64,000 nucleotides of DNA, from the NCBI RefSeq assembly GCF_020421205.1, contig NZ_JAIZZH010000004.1:310001-374000 (forward strand). Reading direction: 5' to 3'. Below, piece by piece: positions 54,585 to 63,703 of this stretch (its first letter is position 1; the number at the start of each line of letters is the position of its first letter). Origin of the DNA: Hymenobacter pini (GTDB lineage: Bacteria > Bacteroidota > Bacteroidia > Cytophagales > Hymenobacteraceae). The translations under genes and the position numbers were made by a program. The notes below the pieces were generated by a model, which searched no databases, was not told the origin of the DNA, and saw only the letters and a program-made list of their open reading frames with translations.

Positions 54585-56174
54585 ATGCAACGACTGGACA
54601 TGAAGCAGCTTCTCTCCCAGAAGCTGAGCCCCCAACAGATTCAATTTATCAAGCTCCTCCAGATTCCGACGGTGGAACTGGAGGCCCGTATTAAAGAGGA
54701 GCTGGAAGCCAACCCGGCGCTGGAAGAAGGCGACGACCAGGAAGACGATTTCGAGGAGCAGGACCGAGAAGATTCGGATGATGCTGACGAAGACTTCGAC
54801 AACGACCCGGACGCGGAGTTTGACAACCCCGACAATACGCTGGACGAAGATTTCGACAACGACCAGACCGAGGAGCAGCCCGAAATTGACCTTAGCGCTA
54901 AGGACGAGCCCTCGGAAATCAAGGAGTCGGAGTCGGCCGACGACCTAGACCTGAGCGACTACCTGCACGACGACGAAATAGCCGGCTACAAAATGCAGGG
55001 CGACGGCCCCGGCGACGAAGAGGATGACCGGGAGATGCCACTGGCCGATACCAGCGGCTCGCTGGTGGACAATCTGCTGGACCAGCTGGGCTTCGCCAAC
55101 CTCAATGAGCAACAGGAAGCCATTGGCCGCCAGCTCATCGGCTCCATCGACGGGGACGGCTACATTCGCCGCGACTTGTCGGCCATTGCCAACGACCTGG
55201 CCTTTTCGCAGAATATTGAGGCTTCAGTGCCCGAAATTGAGGCCGTACTGCGCATCATCCAGACGTTTGATCCGGCCGGCATTGGGGCCCGCGACCTGCA
55301 GGAGTGCCTGTTGCTACAACTAGAGCGCCGCCCCCAAGATGAGGTAACGGAACACGCCGAGCAGATCCTGACCGAAACCTTCGACGAGTTTACCAAGAAA
55401 CACTATCCCCGCATTCAGCAGAAGCTGGACCTGGAGGACGATGAAATCCGGGAGGCCGTGGCCCTGATTCTGAAACTAAACCCCAAGCCCGGCGGCACCG
55501 GCCCGGTGGGTATGGGCAAAGTGCAGTACATCATCCCCGACTTCCTGCTGACTCACGACAACGGCCAGTTCAACCTCACGCTCAACACCCGCAACGCCCC
55601 CGATTTGCGGGTGTCGCCGGCCTACACGGAGATGTTCCGGGCCTACGATAAGGCCTCGAAGAAGGACAAGAAGATGAAGGAGGCCGTGACCTTCGTGAAG
55701 CAAAAGCTGGACTCGGCCAAATGGTTTATTGACGCCATTCGGCAACGCCAAAACACGCTATTGCGTACCATGGACGCCATTGTGCGCTACCAGAGTGAGT
55801 TCTTTGCCGAGGGCGACGAGAGCAAACTGCGGCCCATGATTCTGAAGGACATTGCCCAGGAAATCGGCATGGACATCAGCACCGTGAGCCGCGTGGCCAA
55901 CTCCAAAGCGGTGCAAACCGAGTTTGGTATCTACCCGCTCAAGTATTTCTTCTCTGAAGGCATTGCTACCGACTCAGGCGAGGATGCCAGTTCCCGGGAG
56001 GTGAAGCATATTCTGAAGGAAATCATTGAGGGTGAGCAGAAAAACAAGCCCCTTAGCGACGACAAGCTGGAAAAGATGCTCAACGCCCGTGGCTACAATA
56101 TTGCCCGCCGCACGGTGGCCAAGTACCGGGAGCAGTTGAATATTCCGGTGGCCCGCCTGCGTAAGGAGCTGTAG
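54585..56174 (+). CDS. rpoN: RNA polymerase sigma-54 factor with long acidic region II
   Basis: A 529-aa protein. Region I MKQLLSQKLSPQQIQFIKLLQIPTVELEARIKEELEANPAL. Residues about 47-150 are an extended acidic stretch (runs of Asp/Glu, for example DDADEDFDNDPDAEFDN). The core-binding domain follows (LLDQLGFANLNEQQEAIGRQLIGSIDGDGYIRRDL ... FDPAGIGARDLQECLLLQLE), then the DNA-binding helix-turn-helix (LKDIAQEIGMDISTVSRVANSKAVQTEFGIYPLKYFFSEG) and the RpoN box ARRTVAKYREQLNIP. Directs transcription at -24/-12 promoters with enhancer-binding activators. The acidic region is clearly longer than in E. coli. Confidence 0.95.
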   Translation: MQRLDMKQLLSQKLSPQQIQFIKLLQIPTVELEARIKEELEANPALEEGDDQEDDFEEQDREDSDDADEDFDNDPDAEFDNPDNTLDEDFDNDQTEEQPEIDLSAKDEPSEIKESESADDLDLSDYLHDDEIAGYKMQGDGPGDEEDDREMPLADTSGSLVDNLLDQLGFANLNEQQEAIGRQLIGSIDGDGYIRRDLSAIANDLAFSQNIEASVPEIEAVLRIIQTFDPAGIGARDLQECLLLQLERRPQDEVTEHAEQILTETFDEFTKKHYPRIQQKLDLEDDEIREAVALILKLNPKPGGTGPVGMGKVQYIIPDFLLTHDNGQFNLTLNTRNAPDLRVSPAYTEMFRAYDKASKKDKKMKEAVTFVKQKLDSAKWFIDAIRQRQNTLLRTMDAIVRYQSEFFAEGDESKLRPMILKDIAQEIGMDISTVSRVANSKAVQTEFGIYPLKYFFSEGIATDSGEDASSREVKHILKEIIEGEQKNKPLSDDKLEKMLNARGYNIARRTVAKYREQLNIPVARLRKEL

Positions 56175-56202
56175 TGCTTCGCTTCCGGCTCAGGTATAAC
56201 AG

Positions 56203-56240
56203 GAACGTCATGTTGCGGAAGGCGCAGCATGACGTTCTTT
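56203..56240 (+). terminator. Terminator after rpoN, GAACGTCATG hairpin
   Basis: GAACGTCATGTTGC (56203-56216) and GCAGCATGACGTTC (56224-56237) pair with one G-T, followed by TTTGCG. Hairpins of this AACGTCATGC type are common repeated terminators in Hymenobacter-like genomes (knowledge). Confidence 0.7.
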
Positions 56241-56265
56241 GCGTTGTAACTGCCGTGTTCCGATC

Positions 56266-56856
56266 ATGGATTTCAGCCGCCGATTAGCCGCTTTCCTTTC
56301 CGCCGCGTTCCACCCGCTGCTGGTGCCTTCCTACCTGGGCGGGCTGATGGCCGCGCAGCAGCCTGCCAACAGCAACCGCCTCTGGACGATAGTCATCTTC
56401 ACCTTCTTGTTACCGACGCTGGCGGCCCTGCTCCTGCTGCGGGCTGGCCGGATTGACTCGCTGGAAATGCCCGATCGGCAGCAACGGGCGTGGCCACTGG
56501 GGCTGGCGGCCCTGAGCTTTGGGGCGGGTGCGGGCTGGCTGTACTGGCAGGGCGCCGCCCCGCCGCTAGTGCTGGGGCTGGCGGCTATGGCCCTGGCCGT
56601 GCTGCTGACCTTTTTAATTACCCTACGCTGGAAAATATCGGCGCATGGTGTGGGCATGGGCGGGGCGGTGGGCCTGCTGCTGGCCCTGGGTCTGCAGGGC
56701 CGCGCCGAGTTGGGGTGGGCCCTGGCTGCGGTGGTGCTGGCCGGAGCTGTGGGCTGGGCCCGCCTGAAGCTGCGGGCCCATACGTCGGCTCAGGTGTGGG
56801 CGGGCTTGGCGCTGGGGCTGGGCGTAGCGCTGGGCAGTAGTCTGCTGCTGCGGTAG
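56266..56856 (+). CDS. PAP2-like integral membrane protein
   Basis: A 196-aa protein of about six hydrophobic helices from the ATG at 56266. It opens with FLSAAFHPLLVPSYLG, has MPDRQQRAWPLG between helices 2 and 3, and a loop with KISAHGVGMGGAVG that resembles the SGH motif region of PAP2 phosphatases. The flanking Lys/Arg and last His motifs of a full PAP2 enzyme are not obvious, so catalysis is doubtful. Bacteroidota proteins of this kind are often labelled phosphatase PAP2 family. Confidence 0.65.
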   Translation: MDFSRRLAAFLSAAFHPLLVPSYLGGLMAAQQPANSNRLWTIVIFTFLLPTLAALLLLRAGRIDSLEMPDRQQRAWPLGLAALSFGAGAGWLYWQGAAPPLVLGLAAMALAVLLTFLITLRWKISAHGVGMGGAVGLLLALGLQGRAELGWALAAVVLAGAVGWARLKLRAHTSAQVWAGLALGLGVALGSSLLLR

Positions 56857-56875
56857 GCGGGCTCGAATCGTTGTG

Positions 56876-56883
56876 TATCTTTC
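56876..56883 (+). promoter_or_regulatory. -7-like box before the hybrid kinase
   Basis: TATCTTTC differs from TAnnTTTG only at its last base. A transcript starting just after it would begin near the TTG at 56884, which supports translation starting at the ATG 56974 rather than at that TTG. Confidence 0.35.
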
Positions 56884-56973
56884 TTGGAACAACTTACGCC
56901 TCAGCAGTACACCTCTACCGAGTTAGTTGCCTTTACTTTGTGGCTTGCCCCCAGCCTGTTCCGCCGCCCCCGT

Positions 56974-59900
56974 ATGCCTTCCTCTTCCGATTCCGCCCCA
57001 ACTCTTGAACTTCTGATGGTCCAGCTGGAACAGGAGCGCCAAGCCCGCCTCTCCGCCGAGCAGCAGATCCAAAGCCTGCGGCGGCAGCTAGCCGCGGCTC
57101 AACGCACCGTTACCCGCCTCACCGATGGCATTACGCGGCTGACGCAGAACTTGCGAGTGGGCGTGTTGGTAGCTCACCAGAACGGTACTGTGGCCCTGCT
57201 CAACAGGGAATTTTGCGACCTGGTAGGCCTGGATGAGGTGCTGAGCCTGGGCGAGGCCGGGCAGCCGGTGCAGCCGATTCTGGAAGCTCTCATTGCGCAG
57301 TCGGCCCGGCCAGAGGTCACACGTACACGACTGGCCGCCATGCTGTCGGCGGGCCGGCGGGTGCTCAGTGAGGACCTGGAACTGGCCGACAGCACAATTC
57401 TGGAGCTGGATTTTGTCCCGCTCAATGGACAGAACGAGCTGGTGGCCGCCGGGTATCTGCTGTCCTTCCGCGACGTGACCCAGGCCCGCCGCGCCGAGCA
57501 GTATATGCACTCCCTATCCCGGATTCCGGGCCAGAACCCCAACCCCGTACTCCGGATTCATGCCAACGGCCGGCTGCTGTATGGCAACCTCGCGGCCGAG
57601 CAGTTTCGCCAGGAGTACCTCAAGCCCCAGCTGGAGCCGGGCCTACCTCAGCAGGTGTACCAGGCGGCCCTTGAAGCCCTGGCTGGCGACCAGCCGCTGG
57701 TGAACCGGGAAATGTGGTTCTGGGGCCGCTGCTACCAGGTAGCCATTGCGCCGTTCGTGGATGACCAATACGTGAACCTGTACTTTACCGACATTACCCC
57801 GCTGAAAAACGCTGAAAGTCGGCTAGTGGAGCAACAGGAGTTCTACGAAACGGTGCTTAACCACCTCCCGGCCGACGTGGTAGTGTTCGACGCGCAACAC
57901 CGCTACCTGTTTGTGAATCCCGCGGCTATTCGCAACCCGGAGTTCCGCCAGTGGATTATCGGGCACGATGATTTTGAATACGCTACGTACCGGGGCCGCA
58001 CGCCGGAGCAGGCCATCTTCCGCCGGGGCTTATTTGAGCAGGCTGTGGGGCAGCGCGGCGTGCTGGGCTGGGAAGAGCAGATTGACACCCCCGATGGCCC
58101 CCGCACGGCCCTCCGCCACCTCCAGGCCGTGTATGGTCCCCAGGATGAAGTGCGCATGGTAATTGGCTACGGCGTGGACATTACGGAGCGCTACGCCGCC
58201 GAGGAGCGCCTGCGCCGCAGCGAGGCCTCACTGCAGGAAAACCAGCGCTTTGTGCGGCTGGTAGTGGATACCACCCCTAGCTTTATCTGGGTGACGGATG
58301 GCCACGGCAAGGTGCTGTTCAGCAACCGGGCCTTTGATGAACTGATTGTGCTGGGTGCCCACCGGGAAGTCGACCTGGACGACTTTACCAGCCCGGTAGC
58401 CCAGGAGGCCCGCACTTTCGCCACTACCGATGAGCAGGTACTTAGCACGGGCAAGGAGTTGGTAATAGAAACTACCTTCACCCTGCGCGACGGCACCACT
58501 ATGTGGCTGCAAACGGTAAAGCGCCCCCTCTACCGGGCCGACGGCTCGGTGAACGTGCTGGGCGTGAGCACTGATATTACTGAAATGCGCCACGCCCGCC
58601 AGACGCTGGAGCGCAGCACCAAGCAGTACCGGGACCTGATGCACTATTCTCAGGCGCTCATCTGCACCCATGATCTGAACGGGGTACTGCTTTCCGTGAA
58701 CCCGGCGGCGGCCCAGCTGGTAGGCGCTGTGCCGGAGCAACTGGTGGGTCGCTCGTTACACCAAGTGCTCACGCCCAACCTGCACGAGCAGCTGGCCGTG
58801 TACCTGCAGCAAGCCCACGAGCAGCAGGAGCTCACCGGCCTGCTCACTTTGCACGGCCCTGACGGCCAGCCCCACCACCTGATCTACAACAACTACCGCG
58901 TGGAGGAGCCCGGCGAAACTCCCTACGTTATTGCCTACGGCCAGGAGATTACCGAGCGAATTCAGGCTGAGCAGGAGTTGGTACGGGCCAAGGAACAGGC
59001 CGAAAACACTGCGCGGGCCAAGGAGAACTTCCTGGCCAACATGAGTCACGAAATCCGCACGCCTATCAATGGTATTCTGGGTATGGCCGGGCTGCTGGCC
59101 AAAACACCGCTGGATGCCGCTCAGCAGGACCACCTGCGCGTGCTGCGTAACTCGGGACGCCACCTGCTTACGGTTATCAATGATGTGCTGGACGTGGCCA
59201 AGATTGAAGCCGGCAAGCTGGACCTCGAACAAATGGCTTTTGACATTGGCCAATCGGTGCGCGACGGGGTGCAGAGCCAGGTATACCGGGCTGAGGAAAA
59301 GGGCATTGAATTCCGCCTCAAGCCCCTGCAGCTGCCCCACCCCGTGGTTATTGGTGACCCAGGCCGCCTCAACCAAATCCTGCTCAATCTCATCAGCAAT
59401 GCCATCAAGTTCACCGACCACGGTTACGTGGAGCTGGGTGGGCGGCTCCTGCGCGAATCGGCCACTGAGCTGGAGCTGGAATTTTACGTGCGCGACACCG
59501 GCATCGGCATCTCCGCCGATAAGCAGGAGACTATTTTCGAGAGCTTCACGCAGGCCTACGCCGATATTTCGCGGCGCTTCGGGGGTACGGGCCTGGGCCT
59601 GACTATCAGCCGCAGCTTGGTACAGCAGCTGGGCGGGCGCATGTGGATTGACAGCCAGGAAGGCCAGGGCAGCACGTTCTACTTCACCTTGCGCCTACCT
59701 AAAGGTATTCTGGCACCGCCAGAAACAACTCCGCTACCTCCAATCCGCTACGATGCGCTGCGCGGCAAACGGGTGCTGTTGGTAGAAGACCACCCCGTCA
59801 ATCAGCAACTAGCCATGCTGATTCTGGAGGGCTGGGACGTAGAAACTCACGTAGCCTCCGACGGCCACGAGGCCCTGGCCCAGTTGGAGGCCCGACTGTA

Positions 59901-60591
59901 CGATGTGGTGCTCATGGATATCCAGATGCCGGGCATGAGCGGCTTGGATGTAACCCGGCGGCTCCGCCAGCACCCCGATCCGCAGCGTGCCAACACCCCC
60001 GTTATTGCCCTCACGGCCAATGTCATGCGCTCCGACAACGAGATATACCGGGCGGCGGGCCTCGATTATCTCTCGAAACCGTTCGAAGAGGATGACCTCT
60101 ACCGGAAGCTGGAGACCAACCTGCGACAGCCCGCCGCAGCCGAATTGGAGGCCAACCCTTTGCCCCAGCCTGCGGCACCCCAGCCCTTCGCTAAACCAGC
60201 CACCAGCCCGGAGCCTACCCTGGCTGCTGCCGAGCCAGTGCTCTACGACCTGACCCGCCTGCGAGAAACGGCGCACGGCAGCACCATCTTTATGCAGAAG
60301 ATTATCGGCTCGTTCCGCACCCATACGCCCGCCACCGTGGAGCAGCTCCGGGCCGCCGCCGCCGCCCACGACTGGCCGGCGGTAGGTAGCATTGCTCATA
60401 AGCTTCGCCCCTCGCTGCAGCTATTGGGCATTGCGGCTACCACTGCATCCATTGCGGTGCTGGAACCCTACTCCCGCGCCGAGGCCGGCAGCCAACTGCA
60501 TTTCGATGCCGAGCTTACAGAGGCAACTACGCTGCTTATTACCTTGCTTACCACAGCTGTGGAACAGTTGGCCACGGCCCTACAGGAATAG
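56974..60591 (+). CDS. Hybrid sensor histidine kinase with PAS repeats, receiver and Hpt
   Basis: A 1205-aa protein from the ATG at 56974. A coiled-coil start (VQLEQERQARLSAEQQIQSLRRQL) is followed by several PAS domains (for example GILNVLVAHQNGTVALLNREFC-like at about 45, LNHLPADVVVFDAQHRYLFVNPAA, VVDTTPSFIWVTDGHGKVLFSN, YSQALICTHDLNGVLLSVNPAA). Then the HisKA His692 (NMSHEIRTPINGILGM), HATPase (LNLISNAIKFTDHG, DTGIGISADK, GTGLGLTISRSLV), a receiver with Asp982 (VVLMDIQMPG) and an Hpt domain with His1142 (SIAHKLRPS). A complete phosphorelay in one polypeptide, cytoplasmic. It is convergent with the LytTR regulator gene. Confidence 0.92.
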   Translation: MPSSSDSAPTLELLMVQLEQERQARLSAEQQIQSLRRQLAAAQRTVTRLTDGITRLTQNLRVGVLVAHQNGTVALLNREFCDLVGLDEVLSLGEAGQPVQPILEALIAQSARPEVTRTRLAAMLSAGRRVLSEDLELADSTILELDFVPLNGQNELVAAGYLLSFRDVTQARRAEQYMHSLSRIPGQNPNPVLRIHANGRLLYGNLAAEQFRQEYLKPQLEPGLPQQVYQAALEALAGDQPLVNREMWFWGRCYQVAIAPFVDDQYVNLYFTDITPLKNAESRLVEQQEFYETVLNHLPADVVVFDAQHRYLFVNPAAIRNPEFRQWIIGHDDFEYATYRGRTPEQAIFRRGLFEQAVGQRGVLGWEEQIDTPDGPRTALRHLQAVYGPQDEVRMVIGYGVDITERYAAEERLRRSEASLQENQRFVRLVVDTTPSFIWVTDGHGKVLFSNRAFDELIVLGAHREVDLDDFTSPVAQEARTFATTDEQVLSTGKELVIETTFTLRDGTTMWLQTVKRPLYRADGSVNVLGVSTDITEMRHARQTLERSTKQYRDLMHYSQALICTHDLNGVLLSVNPAAAQLVGAVPEQLVGRSLHQVLTPNLHEQLAVYLQQAHEQQELTGLLTLHGPDGQPHHLIYNNYRVEEPGETPYVIAYGQEITERIQAEQELVRAKEQAENTARAKENFLANMSHEIRTPINGILGMAGLLAKTPLDAAQQDHLRVLRNSGRHLLTVINDVLDVAKIEAGKLDLEQMAFDIGQSVRDGVQSQVYRAEEKGIEFRLKPLQLPHPVVIGDPGRLNQILLNLISNAIKFTDHGYVELGGRLLRESATELELEFYVRDTGIGISADKQETIFESFTQAYADISRRFGGTGLGLTISRSLVQQLGGRMWIDSQEGQGSTFYFTLRLPKGILAPPETTPLPPIRYDALRGKRVLLVEDHPVNQQLAMLILEGWDVETHVASDGHEALAQLEARLYDVVLMDIQMPGMSGLDVTRRLRQHPDPQRANTPVIALTANVMRSDNEIYRAAGLDYLSKPFEEDDLYRKLETNLRQPAAAELEANPLPQPAAPQPFAKPATSPEPTLAAAEPVLYDLTRLRETAHGSTIFMQKIIGSFRTHTPATVEQLRAAAAAHDWPAVGSIAHKLRPSLQLLGIAATTASIAVLEPYSRAEAGSQLHFDAELTEATTLLITLLTTAVEQLATALQE

Positions 60592-60634
60592 CAGAGGCCC
60601 GGCCCCGCAAGTGGTTAGCGGGACCGGGCCTCTG
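60592..60634. terminator. Bidirectional terminator between hybrid kinase and LytTR genes
   Basis: CAGAGGCCCGGCCCCGC (60592-60608) and GCGGGACCGGGCCTCTG (60618-60634) pair with one mismatch around a 9-nt loop, between convergent genes. Confidence 0.75.
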
Positions 60635-60658
60635 CTCGGCAAGCTCCGAAGGCTGGCC

Positions 60659-61390
60659 TTAAATACGGTTGAGCTTTCGAAAAAAAGCCTCCTGATAAGA
60701 TTTACCGATGGGTACATGGTGCCCGCCGGGCACTACGGCGGCCCCATCCTCGATGGCCTCAATGCGGCGCATATTCAGAATATAGGACCGGTGCACCCGC
60801 ACAAAGTGGTCGAAGGGCAGGCGGGCATCCAAGGCCTTCATGGTGGTGTACACAATGTATTTCTGCTTGTCCGTCACGATGATAACGTAGTCCGATAAGG
60901 CCTCGATGTACAGCACCTCATCAAAGTTGATGCGCACCATCTTGTTGTTCACCTTCACAAACAGGTCGTTATCGGGCGGGGCCGTGGGGGCTGCCGGCGC
61001 GGCCGGAGCCGCGGCGGGCACTGCGTGCTGCTGCAAAGCCCGCTGCACCGCCCGGCTGAAACGGGCGTAGTCGAAGGGCTTTACCAGGTAATCGGTTACG
61101 CGCAAGTCGAAGGCATCCACGGCGAAATCCTCGTGGGCCGTGGTCAGAATCACAATGGGCGGATCTGAGAGTACCCGCAGCAGGTCGAGGCCGTTGAGCT
61201 GCGGCATCTGCACGTCCAGAAACAGCACGTCCACCTTGTTACCGGCCCGGAAATAGTTCAGTCCCTGCAGCGCATCGTCCATCGAGGCCACCAACTGCAA
61301 GGAGTCAGTCAGGGAAATGTAATGCTCCAGCGTCAGCCGGTTAATTTCTTCATCATCGATGATAGCACAAGTAAGTACGGGAGCAGACAT
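60659..61390 (-). CDS. LytTR-family response regulator
   Basis: A 243-aa protein. The receiver domain (1-125) has the acidic pair IDDEEIN (Asp12, Asp13), phospho-acceptor Asp59 (VLFLDVQMP) and Lys of LVKPFDYARF. An Ala/Pro linker (125-150) leads to a LytTR DNA-binding domain (FVKVNNKMVRINFDEVLYIEALSDYVIIVT ... FVRVHRSYILNMRRIEAIEDGAAVV ... VPIGKSYQEAFFRKL). LytTR regulators usually pair with LytS-type kinases; none is here, and the convergent hybrid kinase is of another type. An upstream 287-nt gap to kmo holds no recognised gene. Confidence 0.93.
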   Translation of the reverse strand: MSAPVLTCAIIDDEEINRLTLEHYISLTDSLQLVASMDDALQGLNYFRAGNKVDVLFLDVQMPQLNGLDLLRVLSDPPIVILTTAHEDFAVDAFDLRVTDYLVKPFDYARFSRAVQRALQQHAVPAAAPAAPAAPTAPPDNDLFVKVNNKMVRINFDEVLYIEALSDYVIIVTDKQKYIVYTTMKALDARLPFDHFVRVHRSYILNMRRIEAIEDGAAVVPGGHHVPIGKSYQEAFFRKLNRI

Positions 61391-61677
61391 AACGGCGCGG
61401 CGAAAGGAAGTAATGGGTGGAGCATAACACCCTGATTTTCTTCTAAAAACAAGTTTTGTCGATGCAAAAAACCTGTCTAAAGCGAAAATTCAGCGGTTCA
61501 ACGGGTAGCTAAGCTACTCGCCACAGCATTTGTAATCAAGTGATTTACGGGAAGATGACCAACGTTTCCCGTTTTGACACAGGTACTGGTGGCCGTGTTA
61601 AAGCTGTACCTAGTCCTCAGGCCGTTTTTGGTCAGGGAGTTTACTCCGTTTCTCGGTTTGGGTTACCAAAAAGGTTT

Positions 61678-63063
61678 CTAGGGCCGCCGGGCCATTTCAG
61701 CCGCCACCAACTGCTGCACTTCGGGCCGCTGGTAATCCTCTTCCGACTGAATATGCGGCATCAGGCGCTGCATGATTTCTTCCTGCGCTTGCCCGTTCGC
61801 CCAGGCTTCGGCGTAAGGCAAACTCGAAAACGTCACCTGCGAGTACAGCGGCAGCCATTTATCGGGGTATTGCGCCGAAAGCTTGCTCTCAATCTTTTTC
61901 TGGAGCAAAAACCGGGGGTCCGCTACCCGGTCGCGCATTTCGCGGAAATTGTACACGGCCAAATCGGCCATGGCATCCGTGTTGGACTTGCGCTGGTCTT
62001 CAAACTCCTGAAACACCCGCGCCCAGTTGGGGCCGTGGCGGTGCAGCAGCTCATTCAGCACGGTGCAGTCCTCGAAGCCCGCATTCATGCCCTGCCCGTA
62101 GAAGGGCACAATGGCGTGGGCCGCGTCGCCAAGCAACAGCACCTGATCGGCCACCGTCCAGGGAAAGCACCGGATGGTTACCAACGACGACGTAGGGTTT
62201 TCAAAGAATTCGGTGGCCAGCTGCGGCATTAGTGGCACAGCATCCGGAAACACCCGCCCGAAAAAGGCCGTGACCTGCTCCGGCGTTTGCAGCGCCGCGA
62301 AGGACTCCTCACCTTCATAAGGGAAAAACAACGTGCAGTTGAAGGAGCCGTCGAGGTTGGGCAGAGCAATCATCATGTACTGCCCCCGCGGCCAGATGTG
62401 CAGGGCGTGTTTCTCAATGGCCCACTGCCCATCCGGTGCCGCCTCAATGGTCAGTTCCTTATAGCCGTAGTTGAGGTATTCCTGTGAGTAGTTGAACCGG
62501 TCGGTGCGCTGCAAGGCGCTGCGCACGGCCGAGTAGGCCCCATCCACCCCAAACAGCCGCTGATACGGCACCACGCGGGCCTGTTGGGTTTCGGCATCCA
62601 GCATTTCCAGCTCCTGCCGCCGGATATCCACACGACGGCACTGCTGGTTGAAGTGCAGCGTAATGGCCGGCTCCTGCTCCACCAGGTCCAGCATCCGCCG
62701 GTTCAGGCCCGCCCGCGACACCGAGTAGATGGCCTGGCCCGCCTGCCCATAGGGCTGGTGCGTGAGGTTGCCCTGCACGTCGTGCATTACGCGGCCGTAC
62801 ATTGGAATGGCTACTTCCCGCACTGCCTCGGCAATGCCTACGCCCTCCAGAGCCCGCCACCCCCTATCCGACAATGCAAGGTTGATGGAACGGCCTTCTA
62901 CCGGGCCGTTCCCCCGAATATCAGGGCGGCGCTCAAACAACTCCACCGCGTGCCCGTGCCGGGTCAGGTATAGGGCCAGCAAACAGCCCACTAGTCCACC
63001 ACCCATAACTGTCAGACTATCCAGCGGTTCGGCAGCAGATGCGGGGTGTGGGGTACTGGTCAT
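61678..63063 (-). CDS. kmo: Kynurenine 3-monooxygenase
   Basis: A 461-aa FAD enzyme from the ATG at 63063 (MTSTPHPASAAEPLDSLTV); the frame extends upstream but lacks family features. FAD motif VMGGGLVGCLLALYLTRHGHAVELFERRPD, SINLALSDRGWRALEGVG, MYGRVMHD, the GVDGAYSAVRSAL helix, YKELTIEA, HIWPRGQYMMIALPNLDGSFNCTLFFP and GDAAHAIVPFYGQGMNAGFEDC all match KMO. It hydroxylates L-kynurenine to 3-hydroxykynurenine, a step of tryptophan breakdown and de novo NAD synthesis in many Bacteroidota. No other pathway gene is in the window. Confidence 0.93.
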   Translation of the reverse strand: MTSTPHPASAAEPLDSLTVMGGGLVGCLLALYLTRHGHAVELFERRPDIRGNGPVEGRSINLALSDRGWRALEGVGIAEAVREVAIPMYGRVMHDVQGNLTHQPYGQAGQAIYSVSRAGLNRRMLDLVEQEPAITLHFNQQCRRVDIRRQELEMLDAETQQARVVPYQRLFGVDGAYSAVRSALQRTDRFNYSQEYLNYGYKELTIEAAPDGQWAIEKHALHIWPRGQYMMIALPNLDGSFNCTLFFPYEGEESFAALQTPEQVTAFFGRVFPDAVPLMPQLATEFFENPTSSLVTIRCFPWTVADQVLLLGDAAHAIVPFYGQGMNAGFEDCTVLNELLHRHGPNWARVFQEFEDQRKSNTDAMADLAVYNFREMRDRVADPRFLLQKKIESKLSAQYPDKWLPLYSQVTFSSLPYAEAWANGQAQEEIMQRLMPHIQSEEDYQRPEVQQLVAAEMARRP

Positions 63064-63214
63064 AAGGGTGGAAGGCTGAGCGGACGAATAGGCGAAAGTG
63101 CCGCGGCGAATGTAAAAGATTCTACCCGCATCCTTTAGCCGAGTGAATCCCGGTGTTAAACGAGCATTTATCCGGGGTTCACCGGAACCGGCCAATATGG
63201 CTTTCCGCTTCTTT

Positions 63215-63222
63215 TATTTTTG
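63215..63222 (+). promoter_or_regulatory. -7 box upstream of a small hypothetical gene
   Basis: TATTTTTG matches TAnnTTTG exactly, 40 nt before the GTG at 63262. It supports transcription of that short frame. Confidence 0.4.
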
Positions 63223-63261
63223 AATTATTAAGTGATTGTCTAGACCTGTTAACTATCTACT

Positions 63262-63516
63262 GTGCCGTACTCCGCCTCCTCCCCTAGCAAGATTCTGGCC
63301 CAGCATCACGCCCGGCACCGGCGCCATAGCCGCTACGCGCATTGGCCTCTGGGCTTCTCTACGGAATACAATCGGTCGGGTTCAACCCGTTTCGCAACCC
63401 GGCAAGCTCATTGGATAGCTGAACAGTACTGCACGCCCAGCATTCGGGTAGGTGGCTACACATTGGGCGACGAAAATTGCCTGTATCTGTATGGCCCGGA
63501 AGATATCCGGTACTGA
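63262..63516 (+). CDS. 84-aa hypothetical protein
   Basis: A frame from a GTG at 63262. Rich in His, Arg, Ser and Tyr in its first half (HHARHRRHSRYAHW), with RVGGYTLGDENCLYLYGPEDIRY at the end. No signal peptide or family match. An exact -7 box upstream and the lack of any competing frame argue for a real gene; the composition of the first half argues against. The ATG-initiated alternatives are absent. Confidence 0.35.
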   Translation: MPYSASSPSKILAQHHARHRRHSRYAHWPLGFSTEYNRSGSTRFATRQAHWIAEQYCTPSIRVGGYTLGDENCLYLYGPEDIRY

Positions 63517-63644
63517 TAGCGCGTCGGCACTGTTGCTATATTGCTCATGCGCAAGGCTGAAATCTTACTTATATCCTACTTTTCACTTCCCAGAATTAGA
63601 TGACTGCCAGCCGCTTACCGCTAGTTTAATCGGCATACCTACCA

Positions 63645-63652
63645 TATATTTG
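63645..63652 (+). promoter_or_regulatory. -7 box of the TonB-receptor-type gene
   Basis: TATATTTG is an exact TAnnTTTG match 52 nt before the ATG at 63704. A TTTAA at 63625-63629 may be the weak -33 element. Confidence 0.55.
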
Positions 63653-63703
63653 TACCCCCTTATTCTCATAGGGGGACAGTATTCATTTTTAGACTTTTTC
63701 AGT

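Noticed and set aside
61540..62232. 230-codon plus-strand frame near the LytTR gene
   Set aside because: Mostly antisense to kmo; no start context or protein features, so the 61391-61677 gap is left without a gene.
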